Source: Siderastrea radians (Eukaryota; Cnidaria; Anthozoa; Scleractinia; Rhizangiidae). Taken from it: a stretch of DNA of 64,000 nt. Both the position numbers and the translations under genes were made by a program. Of the stretch, positions 34,641 to 47,082 are shown in pieces. Positions within the stretch are counted from its first letter, which is position 1; every line of letters begins with the position of its first letter. The notes under the pieces are model-generated. The model ran no database searches, had not been told where the DNA came from, and saw only the letters and a list, made by a program, of their open reading frames with translations. The stretch lies in NCBI GenBank assembly GCA_964017195.1, contig OZ024890.1, positions 21,104,701-21,168,700 on the forward strand, in the 5' to 3' direction.

Positions 34641-36036
34641 CTTGGTCATACAGTCTCCACGGTCCTGTGCGTAAATTTCAGACTGGTGGCCTTCCAAATT
34701 ACGAAGAGGATCAAACAGGGATTTTTAAGTATCCGGATGCGTGGCCTGAGCTCGCAATGGAATGGCTCGTAAGAATGCTCCCTAGCGGCTGGCCTTCATC
34801 TGAACTGGTCCAGGAAATATTCGACTCTGGTTGTCATTTGGCTCCCGTTGGTAGAGGAAGCGTTTTGGTGAGCCCATTGATACAGTGAATTATTGCCAAA
34901 ACCCTGAAGCGACACTTCCTGCTTCAGCAGTACTTCCAGCAGAAAGCAGCGCTGAAGGAAAATGGGCCATGGAAGAAACCGAATGGACAACGTCCTTTTC
35001 ACTGGCAGAAAATAAGCCTTGGGAAAGCATTTCTTCCGTGCAGCGACACGTCATGGTTTTGCTGAAGATGATCAAGAAATTCTACTTTCCTGCCGTGATT
35101 TCAACATATTATTTGAAGAACTTGTTGTTTCGGGAGTGCGAGAATAAAAATGAAGACTTCTGGAAAGAGGAAAACTCCGCCAACTGCCTTCTGTTCATGT
35201 TGGATTAACTCAAAGAGTGCCTGGAGGCGCATCACTTGCCCCATTATATCGTGCCACAAAGCAACCTCCTGAAGTATGAAGCCCCCTCAAGACTGAATGA
35301 AGCCGCCGTTGTCGTTGCTGAAGTGAGAAGAAATATTTTTCCAAAGACTGTCAACTTACTGAGAAGGCTGCAGTCGCTGACGTATCAGTCACAAACATAC
35401 CTTCAAAACACTGGTTTGCAGTTGGAAGACCACCTCTCAAAAATGCAAGACAAGAGCCTTTCAGAGGAAGAACACCGAGAATTGCTTGAGGCTCTGTTCT
35501 CCCTTTTTGTAGGCAAATGCAAGGATGTCGTAACTTGTCTACGTGGAATCACCCCCACGGAGCGCCAGGGCATCGAAAAAGCGATAAACGTTGCTATGTA
35601 TATTTACCAATCAATACTTGCAAGAAATCTGTGCAAGCTGTGGTTTCTCCGCAATGACGAAAGCAACGACAGCAAAGTACTGGATGACGACCAGTTTAAA
35701 TTCTTTGTGCATGCAGAGCTTGAAAAACTTTGGTTGAATGAAGATTTCCTTGAACTGGCTCTCATGTTCTTCGACCGTACCAGGAAAGCAAATGACCCCT
35801 CTCTGGCAATTTCTAAAACTGGAGTGATGATGCTTCTGAGAGAGGAACAGATGAAAATGGCAAAAGAAAACGTAGTAGATGCCAATGCGGAATTAAAAGG
35901 AGTGTTGGATCTGCTGAAGACCATGAAACTTCAAGGAAGGGCCGAAGGCACGGCGGTTACAAAAGAGGAAATGGAGAGGTTATTTGACGTTGAACTTGGA
36001 GCCCTGATTCAAGAGATAATGAAGAATAGCAAGTGA
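34641..36036 (+). pseudogene. Broken, 5'-truncated copy of the Mab-21-domain gene
   Basis: Homologous to 24,961-26,345, at roughly 85-90% amino-acid identity by eye over the last 266 codons. The NTase start (GS and acidic pair) is absent because homology begins only near the HGP region. Two lesions follow. One A is lost near 34,859, in the GGAAAGCG of the intact copy, which shifts the frame. The CGC codon of the intact copy is replaced by TAA at 35,206-35,208. Beyond that stop the frame is open to TGA at 36,034-36,036 and carries a two-codon insertion. Sequence similarity continues about 100 bases into the 3' flank. An open 266-codon tail without a known start is not taken as a gene, though expression was not testable. 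Confidence 0.85.
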
Positions 36037-38055
36037 ACAAATTCGTGCCAAGCGATGAAAATCACTAAGAACCTATTGAAAAACATTACTGAAGTAAAAA
36101 GACGACAAATAAGGAGACAAAATTGGAAACTTTAGGTCACCATGCGTTTGTTAGTTTAAGGTTAAGTCAGTTTAAATAGTTGGTTAGTTAGGTTAAGTCG
36201 CTTAAATAGCCAGCCGTTGGTTCCTTCAACAAGTTCTGAACGTGCTCTACTACCTTACTCTTGGATTACTTGTAATAGTTCATATCCCAGTACGCAGTGT
36301 AGAAAGGGCTGAAATTTTAAGAGCCGTGAGTGATACCCTTCAGCAACTACATCACAAACTGTCCTACTCTCACTTGTCTCGAGGTCTTTCATAAGCGTTT
36401 AGAGTTACCATCACGTCCAACGAATGCCAAGAACATGAAAAGATACCTTGTGGTAGATTCCACCTCGAAGCTCCTGAAGTGGCCGACAGGCCCACATGGA
36501 AATGACAGTCCCCTTTGCAGTTGTTGCATTTAAATTTGGTTTCTGTCAAAGCAGAACTCTGACTGGCGTTTCTGCGCACACACTTCTCAGCAGCAACCTG
36601 CTGTAGTCTGTCTTTATGTGCTTTCATGCCAAACTGCATCTATGATCTCAACCCGCCTCGGTCATCGGCAATTTTCACTCAGAATGCGACAAATCAATAT
36701 TGGAGCTATCGAAGACATCTTTTTACCCTAGATGGGGCCAGGTGGAGGCTTTCTTTCCAGTGGCGATCTCACCATACAAGATTGGGGATTCGGCATCGTC
36801 CTGCGGAGGACTTGACCTAGGCAGCGAAGGCGTCGTTGCTTCACTAGGGTGAAAATAGTGGGTATCATGGCACGAGCTAGCAGTTCGGCCTCCGACCTTA
36901 ACATAACTGCACTCGCGTGAGTAGGCCTGCAGTCCTATTACTCGCCAAGAAACGGCTTTTGATTGATATTTTTAGGTTCTTGTAGACAGGTATTGATAAG
37001 TCGTGCTAGTAAATGTTAGGCATGATTCGATTTACATAATAGAAACTCTGCTAGCTTAAACCTGGTTCACTCCTACAACATAATAACATAAAGAAAAGAT
37101 CCGTTTTAAAAAATCGGATTTGCATAAAGAGTTTTTATCTGACTGTGTCGTTATGTCGCTAATGTAAACTAGGCTTCAATGGGAATGTTATTACGTGTGT
37201 TGGAAGACAAAAGCTTTCGTTTATTATGCTAGTAGTTTTGCGCACAAGTTTACAATACGTTTCCATTACTGGAAACGGGGTGAACATTTTTTGCTAGTAA
37301 ACACTAAGTGGGACTGATAAGGCCGACAAATATAGAATGGAAACTTGTAGGGCGGTGCACGTACCTAATTTAAGTTCAACATCACCTGTTTCAGTGCCAG
37401 CAGTGACGGAACTGTTTTGGACGTTTTCAAACTAGCATAACAGTTGTTTTGCGGGTTTTGGTTTGTACCATTGTATTTTAAAAAAGTTGGGCACAACTTT
37501 TGAAACATAGAAGCATAGCTGGTGTTAGAAAATGCTGCTTTAACGAGTGCAATATGCCAGCTGTGAAAAAAGGAGAAAACAGCCCTTGCCACCAATATTA
37601 TAACAGAGCAACCCTAGCCAGTTCCAGGCTCCAAGATAGTAGGGACACCAAAAGAAAGAAAATGGGGACGTTAAAAAAGTAGCCCCGGACCCCTTCCTGC
37701 CCCACTCAGTCTTCACGCACCTTTTTTCACGTTTGCTTTCGCACTAAGAGCCTGGAGCAGACTAGTGCTACACACGTACACGTGTGGGACTGTTAGCAAA
37801 CTGGCCCATTCAGTTCAAATGCTGATATCCAGAGAAGCTTTGTCAACAAAGTGACCATACACAATACGATATGTTTCAACAATAAAATACATTTAAAAAT
37901 AATAAAAATATTAATCAGTCCACGGCCCACCAAGAATGAAAACATAGCAATAAAAATATATACGCATACTTAAAATACACATTCCAAATTAAATTCCATC
38001 TTAAAAGTTGGAAAGAGTCAATATTCACCGTTGCATCGGGAAGGAAGATCTTCGC

Positions 38056-38207
38056 TGGGGTGGCGAAAAATTGAGCGGCCGCTGACCATAAGATTTGTAG
38101 GAGCATCAGTCCCGAGAGGGCTTGCGAGTGTAGTAAGAAACCACGAGGTCAAATAAACGTGTTGTGAAGTTTAACGTTAAAATCTTTAGTTTTATTTGGT
38201 CTATCCA
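38056..38207 (+). repeat. 5' LTR of the BEL/Pao element
   Basis: Begins TGGGGTGGCGAA and ends GGTCTATCCA. It contains an AATAAA at about 38,150. It is preceded by the TTCGC target duplication. Confidence 0.9.
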
Positions 38208-38211
38208 AAAT

Positions 38212-38229
38212 TGGTCTCCTCGAGCCGGA
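38212..38229 (+). promoter_or_regulatory. Candidate primer-binding site
   Basis: TGGTCTCCTCGAGCCGGA starts four bases after the LTR. It begins with TGG, the complement of a tRNA CCA end. I could not assign the tRNA. Confidence 0.45.
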
Positions 38230-40247
38230 TGCCAGTCAGCCGCCGAAGGATGAACACTCAAGACTCGTGGCATTTGGTGGACGAATGTGTGATATCACCG
38301 CTTCATGTCAGCCCTGACGTGACTCCCGAAGACTCGGTAAGCCAGATCGATTCTGTCAAGTCGAAACCGTCGAGAACTTCGTCATCCTCGTCAAAGAGGA
38401 CAAAGGAAGCCCGAATGAAGGCTGTCATCGCAAGCCTACAAGCAAAACAGCTAGCAGAACGAGTAAAAAGAGACAATGAAGTGCGTGAGGAAGAATTTAG
38501 AGAGGAAATGGCCCAAAAGGAATTAGAGTTGAAATTGGAACGGCGAAAGCGGGAACTCGATTTGTTACGAAAGAAAAGGAAGGACGAAATGGCGGTCATT
38601 TCCGCCCGAAACGAAGCAGAAGTGGCTCAGCTCGAGCATGAAATACTGGGACAAGAAGCTATCGAAGGAAAGGACAACAACGACCAAATCAGTAAGGCTA
38701 GCAAAACGTCGCCATCTTTGAAACATTATTTAGAACCCAGTTCCCACGCAATTACTGAGGATGAAAGTAAAGATAATCTTTCAAGTTCCCGTGTTGAATT
38801 AAGCACTGAAATGACCGTGACTGTGTCCCAGCCCACATCTGGAACATCTCAGAGTAGTAATGTATCAACCCCTCTAACAAATTCAGTTTTCTGGTCATCA
38901 TCTCCTGGACCTGCCAGGGCTCGAGACTAACGGTAGCCAACTAGTCACAGACTACTAGAAATTCCGTTTGCCCTTTCGCCTTAGTCATTTCAAAACAGTA
39001 ACACGTCTACCCCTCTAACAACTTCAGTTATCTGGTCAAAACCCTCTGGACCTGCCCTTTCAGAAGATTTAGGTAGAGAAATTCATCATGGTGGTGCCTC
39101 TTTAGCAGGAGTTACTAGTTTTACCCCAACATCAACTTCCAGTCACAGTTATCCTTGTGGATCAAAATCTGCATCTCCACTGAAGTACTCTCAATCAGGT
39201 CCTGCAACACAGTGGGGTTCCAGGCACCTGAAGCACATCAACTCCTTACATAACTGGTTTCAATGTAACCTCTCGTCATTATTCAGCTCAAGCTGTCCCA
39301 GTTGAAGAACCTGTTGATGCATTTATTGACAGGCTGACCGAAGGCCAAGAAACTGTGTTCCAAATAAGTTTCACTAGCTCTCAAACAGGTTCAAGTATAG
39401 CTCTTCTACGAGCACAAGAGCAGCAGCGATTGCCACCACTTGAGCTCTTCAAGTTCACAGGCAAGCCTATTGATTGGCCAAAGTTTATTGAAAGATTTCG
39501 TGATCAAATACACAACAAGACCACACTTACTGATTCAGATCGGATGGCTTATCTCTTTTAAAACCTCGATGGTGAAGCCATGAAAGCAGTTGAAAGTTTA
39601 GGTGTCACAGGCCATAGTTACTCAGCCGCACTTAAGACACTAAAACGCCTATTTGGGAACCCGGAAAGTGTAGCATCAGCTTACCTGAAGAACATGCTCG
39701 AAAGCCCTTATGTAACTTCAAATGACAGACAAGCGTTGCGTGACTATTATTATCAGGTGAAAGCCTGTACAACTTGGTGCGTGAAGATGGGCCAGTCCGC
39801 CATTCTCCAAACTCCGGAGTATCTCAGCAAGGCAACCATGCGATTACCCATGAACCTCAGAGTGAGATGGTACGAACACATAGATGGTCGCAGTGGTAGA
39901 TCGACTCTGCTGGAATTTGAGAAATGGTTGTGCAAACGAGTAGACACATTGTTCAACCCTCTTGAAGACTTCATATGTGAAGAGTGGAACAAGAAGCAGA
40001 AGTCTACGAGACCAAGATCCAGTCTTAAGTTGCATCCCCTTGCGACGACAACAGAGCTCCCCACCGAAGTTCCAAGAGACAGCAGTAACGTACTTGACTT
40101 CAAACAAGCCCGTGTCCAATTCCGCAGTAAAGAGGGCGGGAACAAAGCCCAGTCAAGTCCAAGCCCTTGCAAGAAAGGAGGAAAATTGCATGGGAAAATG
40201 AGCTTTGCTTCAATTGCCTGAAAGCAAGTCACCAAGCTAAGGATTGT
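38229..40247 (+). pseudogene. gag region of the BEL/Pao element, broken
   Basis: It starts at an ATG just after the primer site. The first 234 codons include a Lys/Glu-rich coiled coil (about 38,400-38,660) and a Ser/Thr-rich linker, then a stop at 38,928-38,930. Between 38,845-38,915 and 38,990-39,060 the linker is duplicated (both contain ACCCCTCTAACAA then TCAGTT and CTGGACCTGCC). A frameshift falls near 39,230. The DUF1759-type gag core (PPLELFKFTGKPIDWPKFIE onward) runs from 39,430 with a nonsense codon at 39,559-39,561. Another shift near 40,180 precedes the zinc knuckle C-x2-C-x4-H-x4-C at 40,206-40,247. Confidence 0.85.
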
Positions 40248-43200
40248 CCGAGTACAAATAGATGCCTTAAGGAACAGTGCGGCCGGCCACACCACACCCT
40301 CTTACATGAAGACTATAGAGCAGATTCAAGTACTGAGGGCGCAAATAAAACCCTAGGCAGCTCTACTCAGTCATCCACCCCTGCGCAAGAAGTTGCTCAG
40401 CCTTTGGAGCTAAACACAGGTCCACTCCCTGTTCCTCCGACGGGTGTCTAGAGCAATATCAATCAAGTTTGTTTTCAGCCTCGAAAGGTCCTACTTCAAA
40501 TCCTGCCTGTTCAGATCCATGGCCAGAAAGGCGTAGTGAACACGTATCCTGTCCTTGACCCTGGAAGTGACTCGACTCTGATTAGAAAGGAATTAGCAGA
40601 TCAGCTACAACTTGGTGGTGAAACACATCAGCTTAGCCTGAATACAGTTAGAAATGACGCCAAAACCCAGAACTTATGTAGAATGAGTTTTAGTCTGTCA
40701 TCCAAAGGTCATCCAGAACCAGTATTAGTACATGGAGCGTGGGTCATTGACAAACTCAATATCCCTTCCGTCAAGGTGTCAAAAGAAGGAGCTATTGAAC
40801 GGTGGAGACAGTTATCAGGTGTTGACCTTCCCGAACTAGAAGGCTGTGATGTGATGCTTCTTATTGGATCTGACATGGCTCACTTGTTGATTCAGCTCGA
40901 AGTCCGCCAGGGACGATGGGATGAACCCATCGCCATCAAGACTCCTCTTGGATGGACCCTGTTTGGAAATCTAAGCAGCGGACACTGTGAGAAGGTCAAT
41001 ACAAACTTCCTTGCGACAAACGAAGGAACCTAGTTGCAGCATCAGATTGAACGATACAACCAAGCAAGCACTCTCTGAGTCCCCTTTGTCAGCTAAAGAC
41101 AAAAGAGCACTGGCAATCTTGCAAAACAGTACAGTGAAAGAGAAAAGCCACTACAAAACAGCGTTGTTGTGGAAACATGAGCCAAACCTCCCAAACAATC
41201 GAGCCATGGCAGTTTCAAGACTCCACTCCACTGAGAAGAAACTTAAGAAGAATCCAGAACTAGCGGAGAAATACCAGAATGTCATTAACGATTACGTCAC
41301 TAATGGGCACGCCAGAAAGATGTCACCTGAAGAGGCTAAGATAGCAACCCAAAAACGTGGTACCTACCACATCATGCAGCATTGAATCCCAACAAGCCAG
41401 GAAAAGTTCGAGTAGTTTTCGATGTCGCGTCAAAGTTTGACGGTGTTTCACTGAATGACAATCTCCTCACTGGTCCTGATCTGTGGACCAATTTGGTGGG
41501 AATCCTCTTGAGATTTCGTAGTGGAAAGATAGGCGTTATGGCAGACGTTCAACAAATGTTTCATCAAGTCAGAGTGTGTGAGGAAGGTAGAGACTCTCTG
41601 CGTTTCCTGTGGAGAGACTTAGATGAAACCAGGAAACCAGATGAATACCAAATGACAGTCCATGTGTTTGGTGCTGTCGACTCACCTTGTTGCGCAAACT
41701 ATGCATTGCAGGGAACTGCTCATGACCAGGAAGGGAAATTCAGTGAAGAAGCGATTCATGCAGTAAAGCGGAACTTTTATATGGACGACCTCCTGACATC
41801 AAAACCGAACTCTGATGAAGCTACACATCTAGCCAAACAGCTGATAGCAATCCTAGCAACGGGAGGGTTCCGTCTCACGAAGTGGATGTCAAACAGCCGA
41901 GACGTTCTTGCAGCCATCCCTTCATCTGAAGTGGCGTGTAACACTGTTGATCTCGACCGCAAAGAATTGCCACATGGAAGAGCCTTGGGCGTCAAGTGGT
42001 GCGTGGAACAAGACCTCCTGTGCCTCGAACCAGTGAAGAGAGAATTTCCCAACACTAAACGGGGAATTCTTAGCGCCACAAGCAGTGTGTTTGACCCCCT
42101 TGGACTTGCCACTCCTTATGTGATGAAGGCAAAACTGATCATACAGGAACTGTGGAGGCGTCATATTGACTGGGATGAAGAGCTGCCTGACGACATCCTC
42201 CAGAGATGGCAAAGTTGGAAAGATGGTCTGAAGACTTCGCAGATTATCGCAGTGCCCAGGTGGTACGGGTTCCATTACGATGAATGCCCAAACGTGCAAT
42301 TACACGTGTTTTGTGATGCCTCCGAGATCGCCTACGGAACGGTCGCTTATTTCCGAACAGTCATTCATGGACGTGTGAATGTGAGCTTCGTTATCAGCAA
42401 GACAAGACTAGCACCAATCAAGACGTTAACTATCCCACGTCTGGAGTTGCAGGCTGCAGTCGTAGCAACTAGGCTGAAGTCCAACATACTAGAATAAATC
42501 GACTTTGAAGTTGACGAAACACATCTTTGGAGTAACTCCAAGATCGTGCTACACTACATTAGCAACACCCACAGAAGATTCAGCGTGTACGTATCACACA
42601 GAGTTGCTGAAATCGTCTCCAACTCAGACGTCAAAGAGTGGCATCACATCCCTGGTGCAATGAATGTGGCCGATGACTGCACAAGAGGAATGGAAATCCG
42701 TGATTTGATTCCGGAATGTCGGTGGATCAGTGGCCCTAAATTTCTATCGCTACCTTCAGAGCAATGGCCGAGTAATGAAGCGGTCCCAGAAATTGACGAA
42801 AGTGAGCTGGAACTGAAAGCTTCTGTCTTCACAACCTCGAGTACACCGGTTATGAATCTAGTAGAATGGGAGAAGTACTCTTGTTGGAGAAGGCTTGTTC
42901 GGCTATACGCCTGGTGGATGAGGTACAAATTCAAGTTAAGATGTCAAGCAAGGAATCGGAGTCCGTCCCCCAGAGCGACAGACCAAAGTGTTAAATGCCG
43001 ACGATCTGACAGAGGCCACCTTAGCCTTGTGCCAGCTACCCAGATTGAGTCATTCAAAGAAGACTACAAGGATCTCCAGGCCAACCGAGCTCTCTCACGT
43101 AACAGTTCTTTGCTTCCACTACAGCCAGTTCTTGTAGATGGAATTATGAGAGTTGGAGGTCGACTAGACAAGGCTCCGATACAATTTGAAGCAAAGCACC

Positions 43201-44342
43201 AAGCGATCCTCCCACCAGCACACCCTTTACCCAGACTCCTGGTCCAAGACCTCCACGAGAAACACTTACATGTCGGAAGGGAACACACGTTGGCCCTCGT
43301 ACGCCAGACGTTTTGGATCTCGCGAGGAAAATCGTTCGTCAGGAAGATTATCAATGATTGCCTGCACTGTAAGAGAAGGAGAGCTAAGCCAAACGTACCT
43401 GTGATGGCATCCTTGCCCAAAGAGCGACTTGCGCTCTGTGAGCCTCCATTCACAAACACTGGTGTGGATTATTTTGGTCCTATGAATGTTAAGAGAGGAA
43501 GAGTCACTGAGAAAAGATGGGGCTGTCTCTTTACATGTCTTACCACTCGAGCTGTCCACTTGGAGTTGGCAGGTGACTTGAGTACTGATTCATTTATCAT
43601 GGCTTTGAGAAGATTACGCGGACGAAGAGGCAACCCCAGGACAATACGTTCAGATAACGGAACCAATTTCGTTGGAGCGAATAGAGAGTTGACAGAAGCT
43701 TTGAAGTCGTTGAGTGAGGAAGGAATCACCGGCGAGCTGGCCCAAGAAGGGATCACCTGGTACTTTAACCCGCCGTCATTTCCGCATATGGGAGGAATCT
43801 TTGAATCAATGGTGAAGCAAGTGAAAAGAGCATTGAAGACCGTCATTAGTGACCAAGGTTTGCCAGAGGAGACGCTCCGTACAGTTCTTGCCGAGACGGA
43901 GGCTATACTCAATAGTCGTCCACTTACTTCAGTCAGCGACGACCCGGACGACTATGAAGCACTAACACCAAACCACTTCCTCATAGGAAGAGCATCACCC
44001 ATCTCCCCACCCGGCCATTTTGAGGAGCAGGAAGCTAATACTTGCAAGAGGTGGAGAATGGCTCAAGCACTTGCTGACATGGTATGGCGACGATGGCGTA
44101 AGGAGTACTTACCTAACCTGGCAGTCCGTCCAAAGTGGAACAAGGAACAACGAAATTTAAAAGAAGGTGACCTGATCCTGATAAAGAATGATGACGCCTC
44201 ACGCTCACATTGGCCCCTTGGGCGGGTCCAGAAGACATTCCCCGGAAGTGATGGTAGAGTGCGCACAGCAGAAGTGAAGACCCCAAGCGGGACTTTGTTG
44301 CTGCCAGTCGCCAAGTTGTGCTTATTAGAAGAGTCTGTTTAA
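40248..44342 (+). pseudogene. pol region of the BEL/Pao element, broken
   Basis: Domains in order. Protease (DUF1758-like) near 40,540 has D-P-G-S where families usually have D-S/T-G. Then come the A17-type linker and the reverse transcriptase, with a YMDD box near 41,780. RNase H (HVFCDASE near 42,305) is next. The integrase zinc finger has H-x3-H near 43,262-43,280 and C-x2-C near 43,362. The integrase core has D (GVDYFG), D (SDNGTNF) and E (GIFESM), between about 43,460 and 43,810. A DUF5641-like C-terminus runs to TAA at 44,340. Breaks are a stop at 40,449-40,451, a stop at 41,031-41,033 with a change of frame, a return shift in an A-run near 41,351, and a stop at 42,495-42,497. The integrase part is uninterrupted. 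Confidence 0.9.
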
Positions 44343-44460
44343 ACTAGTAGTTTGCTAAAACTGAACAATGCTGAACAGTGCCGTTTACTAGGAAACTTTT
44401 CGCGTAGGACCTGTTTCCCTTTGTTGTTGTTTTTTGTGTCGTTCGTCTTGTAGACTCACT

Positions 44461-44472
44461 GGTGGGGGAGGA
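44461..44472 (+). other. Polypurine tract of the BEL/Pao element
   Basis: GGTGGGGGAGGA directly abuts the 3' LTR, the expected place for the plus-strand primer. Confidence 0.6.
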
Positions 44473-44624
44473 TGGAGTGGCGAATAATTGAGCGGCCGCT
44501 GACCATAAGACTTGTAGGAGCATCAGTGCCGAGAGGGCTTGCGAGTGTAGTAAGAAACCACGAGGTCAAATAAACATGTTGTGAAGTTTAACATTAAAAT
44601 CTTTAGTTTTATTTGGTCTATCCA
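44473..44624 (+). repeat. 3' LTR of the BEL/Pao element
   Basis: Begins TGGAGTGGCGAA and ends GGTCTATCCA, six substitutions from the 5' LTR and no indels. It is followed by the TTCGC duplication at 44,625-44,629. Confidence 0.9.
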
Positions 44625-45859
44625 TTCGCCTTACCTGTTCTTGTGTCCTGTACTGCGCATTGCTACGGGTAACGTACATGTTTGACACAAATTAAAATAG
44701 CCTATTTGCAGTTAGGGTCACCAGTATTGTGTTTTAAAGTGGTAATCGTATTGAGATTTTCATAGCAAACGTATAATACAAAAGGGCATTACGGAACCGC
44801 GTTAGGTTAGCGCATCGAATTTTTTGAGAGCCAGGTTCATAAGCTCTCCTAGCAACTGTTTGAATACAGTTGGCTCTCCGCGAAACCACGTGCCCTAGAG
44901 CCTTAGTTCCGTTTGACTGGGAATAAAAGCAATACGAATTGAATAGAGACATTACTGAGGAAATGGACGAGGCCTTGGAGGCGGCCGACTCTGAGCAGCG
45001 AACCAACAAGCTTAATAAAGGTAGACACTTCCTTCGCGAACGGAATAAACATATTTTACTCGCAACAAAGAAACCAAACCACGCAGCCTGACCATTAGTA
45101 ACTTTAAACGCATAAAAACATTACAAATGGGCAATCAAGTGTAATCAACAGGGCGAATTTCTGAAAATACAAGAGAAGCCTGAACAACTGGTTACTGAAG
45201 AACTCGGGGCCCAACGGGGGCCTCAAAAGGATGAAAAAGAGAGAGCAAACTACCGACAGAATACAAAAAGTACCAAACTGAAAGGGTGGGTGGGTGAGAG
45301 GTTAGGCAAAGGTAAAGGGCAACAAAGAAACTGAGAATTCTTACAAATCACGTGACCTAGAACACCACACCTTGTTAGCATCCAGACTCCCAGATGTGTG
45401 TGAGAAAAACTTCCGTTTCTTTCGCTCCTCAGCTAGCGGTAAACAACGCTTCCCACACATAATGTGGGAATGATAACTGCACAAAAAGCGTGAGAGGAAA
45501 AACTACTTCAAAACAATACAAAAACGAGCTCGACGAACTTGACTAAAAACTGAACGTCTTCGTGCAAGAGTTCAGTGCTCCTAACAATGTTCAGACAAAA
45601 CATGTGGTCAAGCTGGTCGTGAAAAATTACAAGCTCAACATCGACTTGGAAACGAGAAGAAGCGAATCAAGCAATTCCTCGACATAATTTTTCCGGGCCT
45701 TCTCACTACACTACCCTCCGTGTCTCTGGAACAGACGGTCTGGAACTCCTAAAGAAGTAGATGCTGACGCTCCTCCCGAACGTAAGCTGTAAAGGCCGAA
45801 CTGGCTGGAATCCAATAGTTTACGCTAAAGTTCTCTCTTCAGCAGCTCTTTGGTCAGTT

Positions 45860-46655
45860 AAATGTCATACGTTGATCTCTTTTACTGACTCCGTGCTTGG
45901 TGTTCTGTACATGCCGAAACAGCTTTGAACATTTGGAGTGCTTACTGATCTTCAAGAACGTCTCCACAGCTGTGTCTGCTGCAGGGCAGAGTATTGCTAC
46001 CGGGAACAAACACCCATGAACTTTCACGGAACTGAATGTACTTCCGCTTCCCCAGCAAAATAGAAACATGCGATTCTCTGAGATGCAACCTTTCGACTGA
46101 AAGGTGACGTAAGTCATCCCAGCGTAGAAAACCGAATACCCCTAGGTAGAACAGAGCTGCTAGCTGGAGGTCTGCGACCGTGCCCCTGTCTAAGCGAGTG
46201 ACCAATGTCCGCACCTGGTCAGCAGTAAACGGCCTCTTGCGAGTTGCCAGCCTGGCAAGGTTACGCTAAGCGGCATCCGCCAACTACTTTACAAATGGAT
46301 ACTCACTTGGTTCTTGGTAGCCACACTCCTTATGCACGTAACTAACTCCATAGACTGCCGAACTGACTGCAGACAGGGATCCAGCCAGCTGGATAAGGTA
46401 CACCACACAAAGGGTAAACACAACAGAGTCCGAGGGAAAGAAAGACGTATTGTGCTGTGTTGCCCATGACGTACAGGATTTGCAGGTTCTCAAGGATGTG
46501 GACACTGTTTCAGCGCTAACCCAACCCCACGCAAATCTACCACCGGTCATGAAGGTGAACGGATAAAAGACTGAAAACCCTGCCCAAGACAGGCGCTGCA
46601 GTAGGTGAAAGCCCCTAACAGGCAACGAAAGCCGTAATGGCATTTGAATGCCCAA
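45860..46655 (-). pseudogene. Tyrosine-recombinase fragment (Crypton- or DIRS-like element)
   Basis: On the minus strand three overlapping frames, broken by shifts and stops, give one protein-like thread. It starts with AVYGVSYVHKECGYQEPSEY at about 46,300-46,370. It continues with LAALFYLGVFGFLRWDDLRH at about 46,110-46,180 and HSKCSKLFRHVQ at about 45,900. This resembles the catalytic half of tyrosine recombinases carried by eukaryotic YR elements that are abundant in coral assemblies (from memory). I could not place the full R-H-R-Y tetrad. Minus-strand sequence upstream to about 47,060 (RFRPPFLVPRVLRHMA) probably belongs to the same element. Confidence 0.6.
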
Positions 46656-47082
46656 AACAGTCTAGGAGCCAACCAACACGGGAAACACACACAATTAACA
46701 GGCAAAAGACGCCATTACAGCGTCGGACTGGCCAGAACAAACCAGGCGCTCTGGCAGCTATTGAGAACACACCCAGAACCAGTATGGGACACATCGCCAA
46801 GGCCCCATTAAGGTGCATCCCACTGAACCTCAGACTCAAATCGAGCGATGGAAAAGCTGGCGTACCTGTGGTAAAACACAATTGCAACTGGCTGCTGTTC
46901 TTGGAATGTACCGTCTACTCTTCCCACAGCCATGTGACGCAACACCCGAGGCACCAAAAACGGGGGGCGGAAACGGCCAATTCTTAGCCTGTTGTCAAGA
47001 GATGACACTGACATAGGATTCATTTTACCTTGGGAGAACTTCATAAATTCGGCCCCTCGTCTACTGCCACTTTGTGAAGTAT

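Larger units (their letters stand above)
38056..44624 (+). mobile_element. BEL/Pao LTR retrotransposon, decayed
   Basis: A complete-length element (6.57 kb) with two 152-bp LTRs (TG...CA) and a TTCGC target duplication at 38,051-38,055 and 44,625-44,629. The internal order is gag, protease, reverse transcriptase, RNase H, integrase, as in BEL/Pao; there is no envelope-like frame after the integrase. The reading frame is broken many times (listed in the sub-entries), so it cannot make its polyprotein. The LTRs differ at 6 of 152 positions (about 96% identical). The paralogous segment near 31,047 keeps the empty site, CTTCGCCTTGC. Confidence 0.92.

Noticed and set aside
39753..40295. 180-codon minus-strand frame
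   Set aside because: It is the shadow of the gag core of the BEL/Pao element on the opposite strand.
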